Source of the DNA: JASGKO01 sp049840595
GTDB taxonomy: Bacteria > Verrucomicrobiota > Verrucomicrobiia > Chthoniobacterales > Chthoniobacteraceae
Assembly (NCBI GenBank): GCA_049840595.1
Contig: JASGKO010000021.1
Span: 62,001-126,000 of the forward strand
Length of the DNA: 64,000 nucleotides
Reading direction: 5' to 3'
Shown: positions 33,481 to 43,964 of the stretch, in pieces
Numbering within the stretch: the stretch's first letter is position 1
Layout: each line of letters starts with the position of its first letter
Translations under genes and position numbers: made by a program
Notes under the pieces: generated by a model
Seen by the model: the letters and a program-made list of their open reading frames with translations, nothing else
Told to the model about the DNA's origin: nothing
The model's database searches: none

Positions 33481-34509
33481 CTACCTCAACCCGGCCAGCA
33501 CCATCCGCAGAAATGCACCGTCGGAGAAATGCGCATTGTGGCCCTGCCGCACGATGACCAGCCCGCGCGAGGGAATCACATAAAGCCGCTGGTAACCCGA
33601 GCCCAGCGACACCACCAAATCGGACGGCACGCCCTTGGCCAGACAGACCCCGTGCCAATTCTCCCGGGACCAGGCCGGCTCCAGGGTATCCTCGATATCC
33701 ACCTCGCGGGAACCGTCGGCAGCGGGGCGATTGTTCCAAAAACCCATGCCGAAGGAAGGATTGGCCCGCGTGCCCTTGAAGCATTGGGCCAGCAGCCCCG
33801 GCTCCACGATCTGGCGCACGCCATAGCGGCCTTTTTGCAGAATCAGCTCCCCCACCTTGGCCCAGTCCCGCGCCGTCACAATGAAACTGGTGGCAAAGAG
33901 CGGATTCCCAGCCGGATCTTCGTAGTGATCGGCCAGCGTGATATCGAGCGGATCGAGCACCCGGCTCTCCAGGTAGCTGAACGGCTTCGTGTGCAGCCGC
34001 TCCAGCTTCCGCCGCAGGATCTCGCAGAGAATCTGGTAATGGCTGGGGCCATAGGTAAAGGCCCGGCCCGGCGCTGCCACCACCGGCGTAATCAGCGCTG
34101 CGGCGTTGGCATCTGGAAGATCGTGTCGCTGCAAGGCGGAATTGGGAGCCAGGCCCGAGGTGCAGCTCATGAGCTGGCGGATCGTGATGTGCTTGCGGTG
34201 CGGATCGTTGCGCCACTCGGCCAAGGTCGCGGAGGCAGGCTCATCCAGCGCCAGGATTCCCTCCTTCACCGCCGCCAGCGTGGCCAGCACCCAGAAACCT
34301 TTCGTTCCGCTGAAAATCTTGCAGGCATCATTCTCCTTTACCCCTTTGGCGTATTGCTCAAACACCCGGCTCCCATGATCCATCACCAGCATGGTAAAGC
34401 CCCCCCTCTCCTCAGAATAAGTAGCAGCACGACGGAGCGCCGTCTCATTCAACCCAAAGGCATTCAAAGAGAAACCCAGCAGACAAACCAGCACCCCCCA
34501 TTTTTTCAT
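33481..34509 (-). CDS. Secreted serine hydrolase, class C beta-lactamase family
   Basis: 342 residues with signal peptide (WGVLVCLLGFSLNAFG). The serine beta-lactamase/DD-peptidase fold is shown by KIFSGTKGFWVLA (SxxK, catalytic Ser and Lys), the YGPSHYQIL motif in the YxN position, and a C-terminal VIVRQGHNAHFSDGA in place of the KTG strand. QLMSCTSGL is the typical upstream segment. It more likely acts as an esterase or D-amino-peptidase than as a drug-resistance enzyme. Its ATG overlaps the stop of the APC permease by 4 bases, so the two are translationally coupled. Confidence 0.8.
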   Translation of the reverse strand: MKKWGVLVCLLGFSLNAFGLNETALRRAATYSEERGGFTMLVMDHGSRVFEQYAKGVKENDACKIFSGTKGFWVLATLAAVKEGILALDEPASATLAEWRNDPHRKHITIRQLMSCTSGLAPNSALQRHDLPDANAAALITPVVAAPGRAFTYGPSHYQILCEILRRKLERLHTKPFSYLESRVLDPLDITLADHYEDPAGNPLFATSFIVTARDWAKVGELILQKGRYGVRQIVEPGLLAQCFKGTRANPSFGMGFWNNRPAADGSREVDIEDTLEPAWSRENWHGVCLAKGVPSDLVVSLGSGYQRLYVIPSRGLVIVRQGHNAHFSDGAFLRMVLAGLR

Positions 34510-35837
34510 AGGACTTCGATCTCCGTTGATTTTCCAGTGTCAACCCGGACCCCACGCGGCATCAGCCAGTAAAAGATCAGCGCAACCAGCATGGTCGCCA
34601 GTCCGGCCAGGGATTCGCGCCACTGCGTCCAGAGCAGATACCCCATGGCCACCAGAGTAATCCCCATGAAAACCGCCGGTGCCACCGGATAACCCCACGT
34701 CCCCTTGACCACCACCCCCCGCCGATGCAAAACGAACACCCCCCCAATAGCTAGCAAGGTGCATAAATTCAGAGTAAATTGCGTGTAAACCAGCACGGAC
34801 TGAAAGGTCCCCCACCAGATGAGGCCATTGACCAGGGCCAACTGCAATCCACTGGCGGTTACCGGCACCCCCCGGCCATTGGTAAAGGATAGCCAGTGCA
34901 GGGCCCGGAAGTCCTCCCCCATCACCTGTGCGACACGGGGCCCAGCCCAGGTCATCGCACTGATCGTGGAGACCAGCGCGAGGCAAATCAACCCGCTAAA
35001 AACCCTCCCCCCATTCGCCCCGAAAATATGAGTCGCCACAATACTGCCCACCTCCAACTTGCCCTTGAGCGCGTCAAGCGGGGTCGTCTTCAAAAAGATC
35101 GCGTTCAAGGCCAGATACAGCACCGTGACCACGAGCGTTCCAGCCACCAACGCCAGCGGGACCGTGCGCTTGGGGGCATGGATTTCGTTCATGATATAAG
35201 TGGCCGCATTCCAGCCGGAATAGGCATACATCACGTAGATCAACGAAATCGCAAAGGGGGCACCCCCCATCTGCGGAAAATCGGCCAATTTCGGCACGAA
35301 AGAAACCGATGAATGCGTCGAAGCCATCACCCCAGCCCCCACCAGACAAAGAATGAGCCCCAGCTTCAAAAGGGTGGCCACATTTTGAAACCGCCCACCG
35401 GCCTTGACGCTATGCAGGTGAATCAACGCCACCCCTACGGTAAGCAGGGAGGCCAGCAGCGATGCATTGGCTCCCGGCCAGAGCGTTTCAAAATACTTCC
35501 CAAACGCCATGGCCGCCAATGCCAACGGCGCGGCAAATCCCACCGTCATCGACACCACGCCCGCCACAAACCCTACCGCGGGCGAATAAATGCGCGAGAG
35601 AAAATGATACTCGCCGCCCGAGCGCGGCATCGCCGTCGCCAGCATCCCATAGCCGAGCGCCCCACAAAGGGCCAGCACCCCGCCCACCAGCCAGAGCATC
35701 ATCAGCACAAACCCCGACTGCAGATCGATCACCTGAAACCCGAGGCTGGTAAACACCCCCGTCCCCACCATATTCGCCACGACGACGCTGGTTACGGTCC
35801 AAAACGAGATCTTGTTGAGCGTACCACCCTTTTTCAT
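34506..35837 (-). CDS. APC-family amino acid permease
   Basis: 443 residues from MKKGGTLNKISFWT. This start puts the first helix (SVVVANMVGTGVFTSLGF, with the family GxGIF-like motif) near the N-terminus. Twelve helices are expected (VMYAYSGWNAATYIMNEIH, with AYSGW typical of the family). It imports amino acids by proton or antiport coupling at the inner membrane. It overlaps the downstream serine hydrolase, suggesting uptake of a peptide or D-amino-acid product made by that enzyme, which is inference. Confidence 0.85.
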   Translation of the reverse strand: MKKGGTLNKISFWTVTSVVVANMVGTGVFTSLGFQVIDLQSGFVLMMLWLVGGVLALCGALGYGMLATAMPRSGGEYHFLSRIYSPAVGFVAGVVSMTVGFAAPLALAAMAFGKYFETLWPGANASLLASLLTVGVALIHLHSVKAGGRFQNVATLLKLGLILCLVGAGVMASTHSSVSFVPKLADFPQMGGAPFAISLIYVMYAYSGWNAATYIMNEIHAPKRTVPLALVAGTLVVTVLYLALNAIFLKTTPLDALKGKLEVGSIVATHIFGANGGRVFSGLICLALVSTISAMTWAGPRVAQVMGEDFRALHWLSFTNGRGVPVTASGLQLALVNGLIWWGTFQSVLVYTQFTLNLCTLLAIGGVFVLHRRGVVVKGTWGYPVAPAVFMGITLVAMGYLLWTQWRESLAGLATMLVALIFYWLMPRGVRVDTGKSTEIEVL

Positions 35838-35945
35838 ACTCCAAGCAATGATGGGCCAAGAGTAAGCGGTGCATCTCCAACCGCAATCTTTAAACCACAC
35901 TTCCCCGGTGAAGCCTTGGAGTCTGTGAAAAAATTAGGCAGGTTC

Positions 35946-36665
35946 TTAGGACGGCGGCAGCATGGATGCCTGCTGAATCCGTTTACGCCACTGTTGAATC
36001 AAAGCCGTCACCTCCGTCGGCGGCGTCTGCAACGCGGTGGGCGTATTCCCATATTGGTATGTGGAAAGCCCTTCGCCTACTTGCAGATACAAGGGCAACC
36101 GGCTTTTGACATCGATCACGGCCTGGGCATCGACCATGTCGGCAGCTCCACCCACTGGAGATTTGATCTTGTCCCTGAAGATCATGCAATCGACCCCCGC
36201 CACCTTCTTAATTCCCTGGTAGTTGCTGGCCGAAATCCATCCGAACCCGGTAAAGTCCTGTTTGGAAAAATCCATGTAATAGGCATCCTTGTTCGAAGGA
36301 GTGGAAAGAATGGGATAGGCCGCATTGGGCTGCTTGGTGACCTGCACTTCACCAACGCACCATTTATCCATCTTTTCCCCATTCCCCATCGCCATGAGGA
36401 TATGGTAGATCGGCTTGGTTTTGACCACGGCAACCCGGTAATCACTGGTATCGAAAGCCGGCTTCTCACCCGGCTTGGCGGATTTGTCGTCGGGTACGGT
36501 TGCCGCGCCCCGGAAACTAATGGTCCATTGGGCCATGTCGGGGGCGTGATTGAGCAATGGGCCGGGCGGAAGCTCCGGCTTGGGAGTTGCCTGCGCGGCG
36601 GGCTGTTGCGCTTTAAGCAAACCAGCACCAAACAGGAGGGCGGTAATAATGGCGTACTTTTTCAT
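35946..36665 (-). CDS. Secreted protein, fifth gene of the pseudopilin cassette
   Basis: 239 residues with a signal peptide (AIITALLFGAGLLKAQQ). The mature protein is beta-rich (YRVAVVKTKPIYHILMAMGN, AYYMDFSKQDFTGFGWISA, DCMIFRDKIKSPVGG). Its ATG overlaps the stop of Verru_Chthon protein A by 4 bases, so it is translated as part of the cassette. I do not know it as one of the named cassette proteins. It is a candidate extracytoplasmic partner of the pseudopilins. Confidence 0.7.
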   Translation of the reverse strand: MKKYAIITALLFGAGLLKAQQPAAQATPKPELPPGPLLNHAPDMAQWTISFRGAATVPDDKSAKPGEKPAFDTSDYRVAVVKTKPIYHILMAMGNGEKMDKWCVGEVQVTKQPNAAYPILSTPSNKDAYYMDFSKQDFTGFGWISASNYQGIKKVAGVDCMIFRDKIKSPVGGAADMVDAQAVIDVKSRLPLYLQVGEGLSTYQYGNTPTALQTPPTEVTALIQQWRKRIQQASMLPPS

Positions 36666-39600
36666 TCTTTGACGGTTTCAATCTTCTTGTCGATGACTTG
36701 ACCGGTAAGGCGATCAATCGCCACATGGACCCAGTAGCGCTGCTCGCCTTCCACGATAAATTTCGAGGCATCCGTCGCCGTCGCGGGGTAGCGCCCGGTC
36801 TGGGCCACCAGATCGATCATCAGACTCCAGGTGCGAGCGGTGCCAGCCGCGGCCAGTGGCCGCACAGCAGCCTCCCGAAAGCGCTGGATATTGGCATAGG
36901 TCTGGTTCGAGGCCAAAATGGTGGTCATATCCTTGCTCAGGCCATCGTAACTGCTACTGCCATTAATCGGAGCACTGCTCGGGGCCCCGGGAATCCATTT
37001 TCCTACGATCTCGGCCAGATTGGAGAGCTTGCCCGATCCTGCGGCCGTGGAAGCAGTTCTCGTAACCAGGGCGGAGGCCACCTGATCAGCCAGCCCACCG
37101 GCAGCCTGTGGCAGGATGGTGGAAGGCGATTGCTCATCGAGATAAGCGCCTCCCATGAGCGCCCTCAAGACGACCTGTTGCTGGGTGTTCAAGTTCACCT
37201 TGCCCGCGACCATTCCATCCGCGTTGTCCGTGTCGTTGATGGAGAAGACATCGAGGAGCCCGGTGTCACCACTTTCCGGGGTGAAGAAATCGAGGTTCTT
37301 CCATGGCGTGCCCGAGAACACATAGCCCAGCTCGGCCACCGACTGGAAGGGACGATGCAAAATCCAGGGACGGCTCTGGCTTTGGTTGGCGACCGTTCCT
37401 CCACCGGCATTTAGTGTCGAAGCCATCGGCAGACCGGTCATCCCCGTCGCTCCCGCAAAGGCGGTATTGTAGGCCCCCATCGCGCGGCGCACCACATTGT
37501 CCGCATCCGCATAATAAAGCGCTCCACTCGCCGTGGCCGCGTAAGGATCGGTCCCAAACGAGCCGGAATACTTCAATCCATTATAGGAGGAGCTCATCGA
37601 GTTTTGCGCCAGCAAGCCCATGACCATTTTGGGGTTGTTCCAGCCTGCGTTTTGGTTCGCCAGCGTGGTCACATAGAAACCGCCATCCGCCGTCGGGCGA
37701 TTGGAAATCAACACACTGTTCTTCGGATCGATCCACTCATTGGCATTGGCCAGGTTTTTATCCGATACGCCATAGGCATATGTGGGATCGGGCAGCGTCT
37801 GCCGGACGGCAGAGGCCGGAGCATTGTAACCGTTGGTATTACTGGAGCCGCCCGTGCTGGTGATCTGGCCGAAACGCGTCGAGCGTGGATCGGTAAAGGA
37901 GGACCAGATGTCGATCGCCTGCATCAGGCCACCCGCACCATTCGATCCAAGAACGCTGTGGAACCAAGCGCTGTTGGGTTGAACGTATTTGGCGTCGTAG
38001 GTTATCCAGTTCGTTGCGTTGGAGGGATCTTGGAATTGCAGCCTCAAAGTGAGGTTGCTTCCCACCTCCGACGCAATATCACTGCGGTAGATGTTTCTGA
38101 TCGTTGACGGCGACTGGCCGGAAACGCGAGGCCCCACCCATTCGGAAGGGAACAATCCAATCGGAATGCCCACGTATTGAGTATTGGCATTGACGCCAAC
38201 CGAAGCCGGCAGGACCAGCGGGTTGGATACATCAGCCGTGAAGCCTTGGTTGGAGGTAAAGGAAACCCCACCGGTGGTTTGGATTTTCTGATAATCAATA
38301 TCGGGGGCAGCCGTCGCGCTCCACTTGGAGGAGTCGATATGCAGGTTACTTCCCGCCGGGGCCCCTACGCGCCCCAGCAGCGTGGGTTCACGAAAGAGGG
38401 TGGAGTTGGGAATATCGAAGGCCAGGGTCGTGTTGGACGGAATGAGGGGGTGCAAATAGCCTTTATAACTGCCGGTGATCTCGGTCCCCGTTCCGCCGCT
38501 ATTGCGTGAGAAAGGAGGAACGGCGCCGCCACTGGGCTCCGCCTTGGTGTAGGAAAGAGGGTTGCCCGGCCCTCTGGTATCCTCGCCGCTCGCCGTAAAT
38601 TGATTGTATCCGCTGTAAGAGGTCGTGCTGATGCTGTTGGGGTCCGTGCTGTCGGCCACCAGACGAAAGGCCGTCGGCCGCAACGTCGGCATCGGGTTGT
38701 TTTGATCATGCGGATTCCATATTTCAGGCACCAACATCGCCATCACCACCCCCGGGTCTTTCAACAGCCCCTGGCTGGCTCCGTAGCCGGAACCGGCGGC
38801 CACCGCCCCGGCGGCCGGCGTTCGGGACAGGGAGACTGCCGGTGATCACCGGATTTTCATTCCGAATCTTTAATACGCCCCATCGAGTCCGGTAAACATA
38901 GGGGTTATTGTCCACCCCGTAGAACTCTCTCGTCGTCGTTCCATCGTTGAAGCTAATCCGCACCCCGTAGCCGTCCACCCGCGATTGTGCGATGATATTG
39001 GCCCCAATCTGCATGATCGCACAGTCGAAAGAGAGATCGCTCTGCGCATAAAAGTCGGCCATGCTCGAAGTGCCCCCGAATTTCGTCAGTGCCTTCGCCT
39101 TCGATCCAGCCCCGATACTCGCTTTCAGCAATTCAAAAAAGTCGGGTTCACGCGGGGTGGCGAGGTAGGCGAGACCGGCCGTATCGCCGGGAGCCCCGAG
39201 CCTCATAATCGCCCCCGAGGTGCCAGTGCCCGTGGTGCCGTTGTGGACATCGTAAACCCACTTGCCCAGCTTGCTGCCGGAATCGGCCACCCAGTCGAGG
39301 CCGAAATATTTTCGGATATTAGCCGCCGTGCCTTCTTTGAGGAAGCTGTAGGGGATGTTGTAGGTATTGACCAGCATCTGGATATCCGGGTCGGTCTGGG
39401 GCCGCACCGAGGTAGGCGGCGAGGCCGCCGGATCACCACCGCTGGGGCCCATGTAGGTCAGCCAGGCCAGTCGCATCAGTGCAAACCGCTTCTTGACCAG
39501 GGGCTCGCCAAGCACGGCCTGGGTTCCATCGTTCCGGGTAAAGGTGTTCCGCACCCGGACGGTGAGGAAAGCGGGGTTTACATAGGTATCCAGGCCCGCC

Positions 39601-40856
39601 TGATTATTCCCACCATTTACGATGGTTTGAATCGCCGGGGCAGATGCGTTGTAGCCGGGAAGGGTTGAGGAGAGTGATTGCGTCCTGGCATAGGAAGGCT
39701 GGTTCAGATCGCGGCTGAAGGTCGTCAGATACTGCAGCGAATCCATCGTCGTACTGGTGGCCGAGAGATTCGTCAGGAACGAGATCAACTGTTGCCGCCC
39801 GGAAAAGAGGTGATCCGACTGATTGCTTGCGCTCAGTTTCTGGTTGGAGGTCGTCAGATTTCCCGTTTGCAGGCCCAGGACATACGCGATGTAATTGATC
39901 GCCGTGGTCGCGGAAAAAGTATAGTTCGGGAAAGTTCCGCTCGCCTGCATGCTGGCACCGTTTCTCCAGCCAACCAGCGAATTGACCTGCCCGGCGGTAA
40001 GACCAATTTGCGTGAGATCCGCGAAAGCTTCGGAGGATTTGTAGCCGAAGGAAACCCCGGGCGTCGGCGTGGGAGCGGGGCTGGGGTAACCCGCCACGTT
40101 GATATCCAGAAGACCGCCTTCATCATAGATATTGTAGGCGTAACGCCCGACGACGACGGTTCCATCGGTCGCGGCCGTTCCGCTGTATTTGTTTCCCTTC
40201 GAGGTCAGGGTGGCGGCACTCCAGGCCGTGGGATTGGTTCCGTTCCGGGCGACCAGCACCCAATCCGGCACCCCGATATTGGTATCCGCAGGAGTATAGT
40301 CGGTCGTGGCCTTCGCCTTGAGGAAGAGCGGCTTATTCCAACGCGCGGCCGAGATCGACCGACCGTTCAAAGAAGACACGGAAGTCGCCGATTGCGCAGA
40401 AGGCCCGATCGCCCGGTTGCTGGGCGGGAACGTCGTGGAGCTCGGATAATTCGTCGAATCGTTATTGGGGAAGAAAGTCTTTTGATAGACACTCTGCTTC
40501 AACAAAACCGGCGGCGTGCTGGTTCCCTTGACCACCCGGGACGGAACCATGGCCAAACTGGTCGGAATATACAGCCCCGTATTCAACGGCGAGGGCATGG
40601 GGCTCGGAGCCGTCGAGCCGGCGGCGATTTCCTGCTTCAGATCATCGATGATCGAATTAGTCGCGCCGAGGGCAAAGGCTTGCACGCGCGTCTGGCTGGC
40701 ACTGGAGGTCGAAATCTGGCGATCGCTCATCGCACGGCTGAAGTAGGCCACCACCAAACCGGTGAGCAGCACGACAAACGCCAGCACGATAATGAGCGCA
40801 ACGCCTTTGCGATTGCTCCCGACCCTTGGGAGCGAATTTGGGGTTCGCATAAGCAA
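36662..40856 (-). CDS. Verru_Chthon cassette protein A (frameshifted)
   Basis: About 1398 residues after repair, a length consistent with this large family. The N-terminus has a type IV pilin/GspK-like helix (GVALIIVLAFVVLLTGLVVA) after a short basic leader ending NRKG. Later motifs include YNIYDEGGLLDINVAGYP, FINPAFLT-like repeats, KVNLNTQQQVVLRALMGG and a closing WVHVAIDRLTGQVIDKKIE. The frame shifts at about 38819; dropping one G restores GCGGCCGC and reads PVPNAAAGAVAAGSGYG. It follows proteins D, B and C on the same strand. Proposed role: a giant minor pseudopilin capping a pilus-like fibre; unproven. Confidence 0.8.
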
Positions 40857-40971
40857 TTATTTGGGGTTAGTGATTAGGAATTGGGGATTTTTTGGTATCT
40901 TTTACTTACATCTAAAATGCCTGCGGTGGCGTGAACGATGAGGTTATGGAAAATGGGTTGAAGGAAAACGG

Positions 40972-42141
40972 CTAGTTTTTGCTCAGCGGGATGCTGCGCT
41001 GGTAAACCCGGATCTGCGAGGTGACAGCCACCGGCAGCGTGGGCCAGGTGTTAGTGGGCGTAAGCACTTTGGCATTCCACAGCTTCGCCATCAGCGTTGG
41101 CATCTGCGAGGCAGTCGGATTTACCTGCAAATTGGCATTCGTGATATCCACCAAAGGCGCCGCGAGAGCGACAAAGTTGGCATTCGACAAAAGTCCGTTG
41201 CTGGCGCTGGCCAGCACTTTCTGGCTGGTGGAATCCAGGACCGCAATAGCCACAATGATGGACGAAACATCCGTCATCCCCGCTCCCACCCACACCGCCT
41301 GGCCCACCGTCGCATCCACGCAAATGTAGCCTCTCGTCCCATCCCACCAGCGCGAGCCGATAGAGAAACCGGCGCTCGAATCACTCTGTCCATTCGGCCC
41401 GGTGCCGGAGGTGGAATTATACTTGGGCGTGCTCGAAGTGGTGGAGCCCACCGCGGGATTGCTGTAAAGCAACGGCTGCTCCGAGAAAGAGCCATCGGTA
41501 AGCTGGAAGCAATACTCGAAGCGGAAGATTCCGTCCCCGATCGAGTGGAAATAATTGTTAGTGGTCGAAGTACCCGCTGTGGAAAGGGCATTCAGATAGG
41601 TTCCAAAAGCTCCTTTAATGGTCGTGCTCGAGTTCGGCGTGTAATCCACATACGGCGTCAGCGTTTTCGGGGTCAAAAAGTTAGCGGATCCCGGGGAGGT
41701 CTGCCCCCAGGACAGGCGCATCCCGAGGCGATCCATTCCACCGGCATCATCGATCCCCGGCTTGGGCTGAATCTGGTATCCCACGAGAGACAACGAATTG
41801 AGAACCGTCGGCGCAGCGCTGGTTTGATCAAAGGCGGGCGCTTCACTGTAGAAGAAGAGGAAATCGTTGCCCGTCGTCTTGCCGAAATAATAATCGAGAT
41901 CCTGCCGGTTCGGCATCCGGCTCAGGTCCGTCGCGATATGATCGAAAAAATTCCGCGCCTGCTGGTCCGCATTCATCTTGGAACGCATGGAGGTGGTCAC
42001 CTTGGTCGCACTACTGACCATTTGCGCCACCGAGGCGATCATCAACACGAGCACCGCCATGGAAACCAGCAGCTCCACCAAGGTGAAAGCGGCGCGGTAA
42101 CTTTGGGCCGGGGCTTTGATCTGGGAAAAGGAGGCGTTCAT
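40972..42141 (-). CDS. Verru_Chthon cassette protein C
   Basis: 389 residues. A prepilin leader (MNASFSQIKAPAQSYRAA) is followed by the type IV pilin helix FTLVELLVSMAVLVLMIASV, with the Glu at +5. The family-typical follow-on MNADQQARNFFDHIATDLSR and LDYYFGKTTGNDFLFFYSE is clear. It starts on the base after the stop of protein B, so the two are coupled. It belongs to a pseudopilin set processed by a prepilin peptidase not present in this window. Its assembly partner and function are unknown. Confidence 0.85.
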   Translation of the reverse strand: MNASFSQIKAPAQSYRAAFTLVELLVSMAVLVLMIASVAQMVSSATKVTTSMRSKMNADQQARNFFDHIATDLSRMPNRQDLDYYFGKTTGNDFLFFYSEAPAFDQTSAAPTVLNSLSLVGYQIQPKPGIDDAGGMDRLGMRLSWGQTSPGSANFLTPKTLTPYVDYTPNSSTTIKGAFGTYLNALSTAGTSTTNNYFHSIGDGIFRFEYCFQLTDGSFSEQPLLYSNPAVGSTTSSTPKYNSTSGTGPNGQSDSSAGFSIGSRWWDGTRGYICVDATVGQAVWVGAGMTDVSSIIVAIAVLDSTSQKVLASASNGLLSNANFVALAAPLVDITNANLQVNPTASQMPTLMAKLWNAKVLTPTNTWPTLPVAVTSQIRVYQRSIPLSKN

Positions 42142-42727
42142 TTAAATGCGATCCAGGCTGGTTACCACTTCGAAGGAGCCGGCAAAGTTTATCGGTGTAA
42201 TCTTGTCCGTGGACGATGTCGCGGCCTGTGCATCCGCCAGCGCCGGCCAGGTCACCAATACCCGGGCAATCACCGGAACAAAATTGGTGGGCGACGGCAT
42301 CGTCAACGAGGTCGAGGAAAACCTGGGAAATGAATAGTAAATAGTGACCCGATACCGGGAGGTCGCGATCGCAGACTGGCCCTCTTTCGCAGTCGGCTCG
42401 CCGTTGGAATCCAAGAAAATCACCCGGCTCAAAGGAGTGGTCACGCTGGAGTTCACCGCCAAATAGCCTTTTTGAGGAACGGTGAGATTGAAGTGCGTGG
42501 AAGTCGCCGTCAGCGTGGTGGAAGTCGCTTGCGGAGCCGCCTGCAAATCGGCCACCACCGCATTCGCCACGCCGGCGGCCAGCAGTCTGCTCCAAGCTCA
42601 ACTGGTCGCTGTTCACCCCAGTGGGCAGGAGCCCGAGAATGGCAATGAGACAAAAAGCAGCGACCCCCAATGCCAGCGAAACCTCAATGAGGGAAAACCC
42701 GCGTTGGTTGTTCAGGGAAGGCTTCAT
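42142..42727 (-). CDS. Verru_Chthon cassette protein B (frameshifted)
   Basis: About 195 residues after repair. Leader MKPSLNNQRG and pilin helix FSLIEVSLALGVAAFCLIAI. The mature start reads LLPTGVNSDQLSLEQTA, then the frame breaks; removing one base at 42581 restores GCGGCCGC and gives AAAGVANAVVADLQAAPQAT. The C-terminal domain (YRVTIYYSFPRFSSTSLTMP) is the cassette-B pattern. Second gene of the cassette. Confidence 0.8.
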
Positions 42728-42748
42728 AGCAGTGGAATATTTGGGGGG

Positions 42749-43573
42749 TTAAGGCCGGTAAACGCGGTAGTTGCCGCTCATGCAATCGAATAAAAGCGCC
42801 GCCTGGTTGGTAATCGGGGAGACCGTGGCATTGCCGTGGCTGGGAATCATCCCGATCTCGATATAGCCCTGGGAGGGTAGGGAATCTCCAGCGCCAGAGC
42901 CAGAGGCATAAACATAACGCAAAGCACCCTGAGGATCGAAGCTAAGCACTCGCGTCAACCAATAGCGTGCGTTTGCATCCGTGGCGGAAAGTCCGATCGG
43001 ATAACCAAATTTCAACGCCAGCGTCGAAATATTGGTGGTGTCGCCAATCCGGTAAGCCGTTGTCACTCCGACGCGCTGCATTCTCCCCGTTCCCGCACCG
43101 AGACTCGCCATCAAGTGCACATTATCAAAGGTCAGCGGCTTCCCGATCGCGGTGAGACCGGCAGGCCACGAGGTGAGACTCACCGTTACCGTCGAACCAC
43201 TGACGGTGTAGCCTTTCGTTCCATCCTTGGAGGCGGCCGAAACCATCACCACCCGCCCGACACCAGCCGAGCCACTGGCCTTCAGCGTCGCGTCGTCCTT
43301 GAGCCCGTCCACCTCAGTGATCCCCACGAAAACGTAGGTATTGTTTGCCACCGCATAGGAGCGCGCCTGGTCCAAATAACCGCCCATATCATAGGCAGCC
43401 TGGCTGAAGTCGCTGCCGCTCTTCATCGTGTTGATCGCCGGGACGGCCAGCGACATCAGGACGATGATCAGAGAGATGACCACCAGCATTTCCACCAGTG
43501 TGAAGCCTTGCCGACCGACTGGTCGCGCGGGCGACCTCACATCACAGGAGGCAGTTCTGTTGCAGTTATGCAT
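42749..43573 (-). CDS. Verru_Chthon cassette protein D
   Basis: 274 residues from ATG 43573; the frame extends 23 codons upstream without pilin-like features. A 24-residue leader ends RQG, then FTLVEMLVVISLIIVLMSLA with Glu at +5. SDFSQAAYDMGGYLDQARSY and AVANNTYVFVGITEVDGLKD are the GspH-like continuation of family D. First gene of the D-B-C-A-fifth-gene run. The intergenic region upstream also serves the divergent sugar transporter and contains a candidate operator. Confidence 0.85.
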   Translation of the reverse strand: MHNCNRTASCDVRSPARPVGRQGFTLVEMLVVISLIIVLMSLAVPAINTMKSGSDFSQAAYDMGGYLDQARSYAVANNTYVFVGITEVDGLKDDATLKASGSAGVGRVVMVSAASKDGTKGYTVSGSTVTVSLTSWPAGLTAIGKPLTFDNVHLMASLGAGTGRMQRVGVTTAYRIGDTTNISTLALKFGYPIGLSATDANARYWLTRVLSFDPQGALRYVYASGSGAGDSLPSQGYIEIGMIPSHGNATVSPITNQAALLFDCMSGNYRVYRP

Positions 43574-43685
43574 GACAGTGAGAAGTAGCTGGGGTTGGGA
43601 ATGGTTGCGGGGAGGCTTTTCGAGTTCTGCAAGAACTTCCATATTTACTATGTAATGTCAAAGGACTTTTTCCAGCCCATAAGGA

Positions 43686-43762
43686 TTTAGAGAAAAACTC
43701 CCCTTCTGCTCCGGTCCCAACTTCGGAAATCGAGGTCGATCCAAGGTCGGGTTTTCTCTAAA
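43686..43762. promoter_or_regulatory. 11-bp perfect stem in the divergent intergenic region
   Basis: TTTAGAGAAAA at 43686-43696 pairs exactly with TTTTCTCTAAA at 43752-43762, enclosing 55 bases with smaller inverted segments (CCAACTTCGG, TCGAGGTCGA). It lies between pseudopilin D and the sugar-binding protein. It could be a structured RNA leader or a protein-binding site; nothing in the sequence decides which. Confidence 0.35.
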
Positions 43763-43856
43763 CCGCCAGCATTAATACGCCTTAAAGACCACAAAGCAAC
43801 CATTTTACATTGCCCGGCCACGTCGAACCCCATGAAACCGCCGGGAATTACCCCTC

Positions 43857-43873
43857 TACTGGACTGTCCAGTA
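43857..43873. promoter_or_regulatory. 17-bp palindrome, GntR/FadR-like operator candidate
   Basis: TACTGGACTGTCCAGTA is a perfect 8+1+8 palindrome 92 bases upstream of the sugar-binding protein start. The CTGG...CCAG spacing resembles FadR-subfamily GntR operators (consensus ACTGGTCNGACCAGT). A TTGACA at 43923-43928 follows. I infer substrate-responsive control of the importer; no regulator gene is nearby. Confidence 0.45.
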
Positions 43874-43964
43874 TTTCATCACTTTCCGAGTGGGAGGAAT
43901 TTTGTTCCTTGGTGCTGCTGTCTTGACAAGCAGGCGCTGTCTAACAGAGAAAACAAATAAATCT

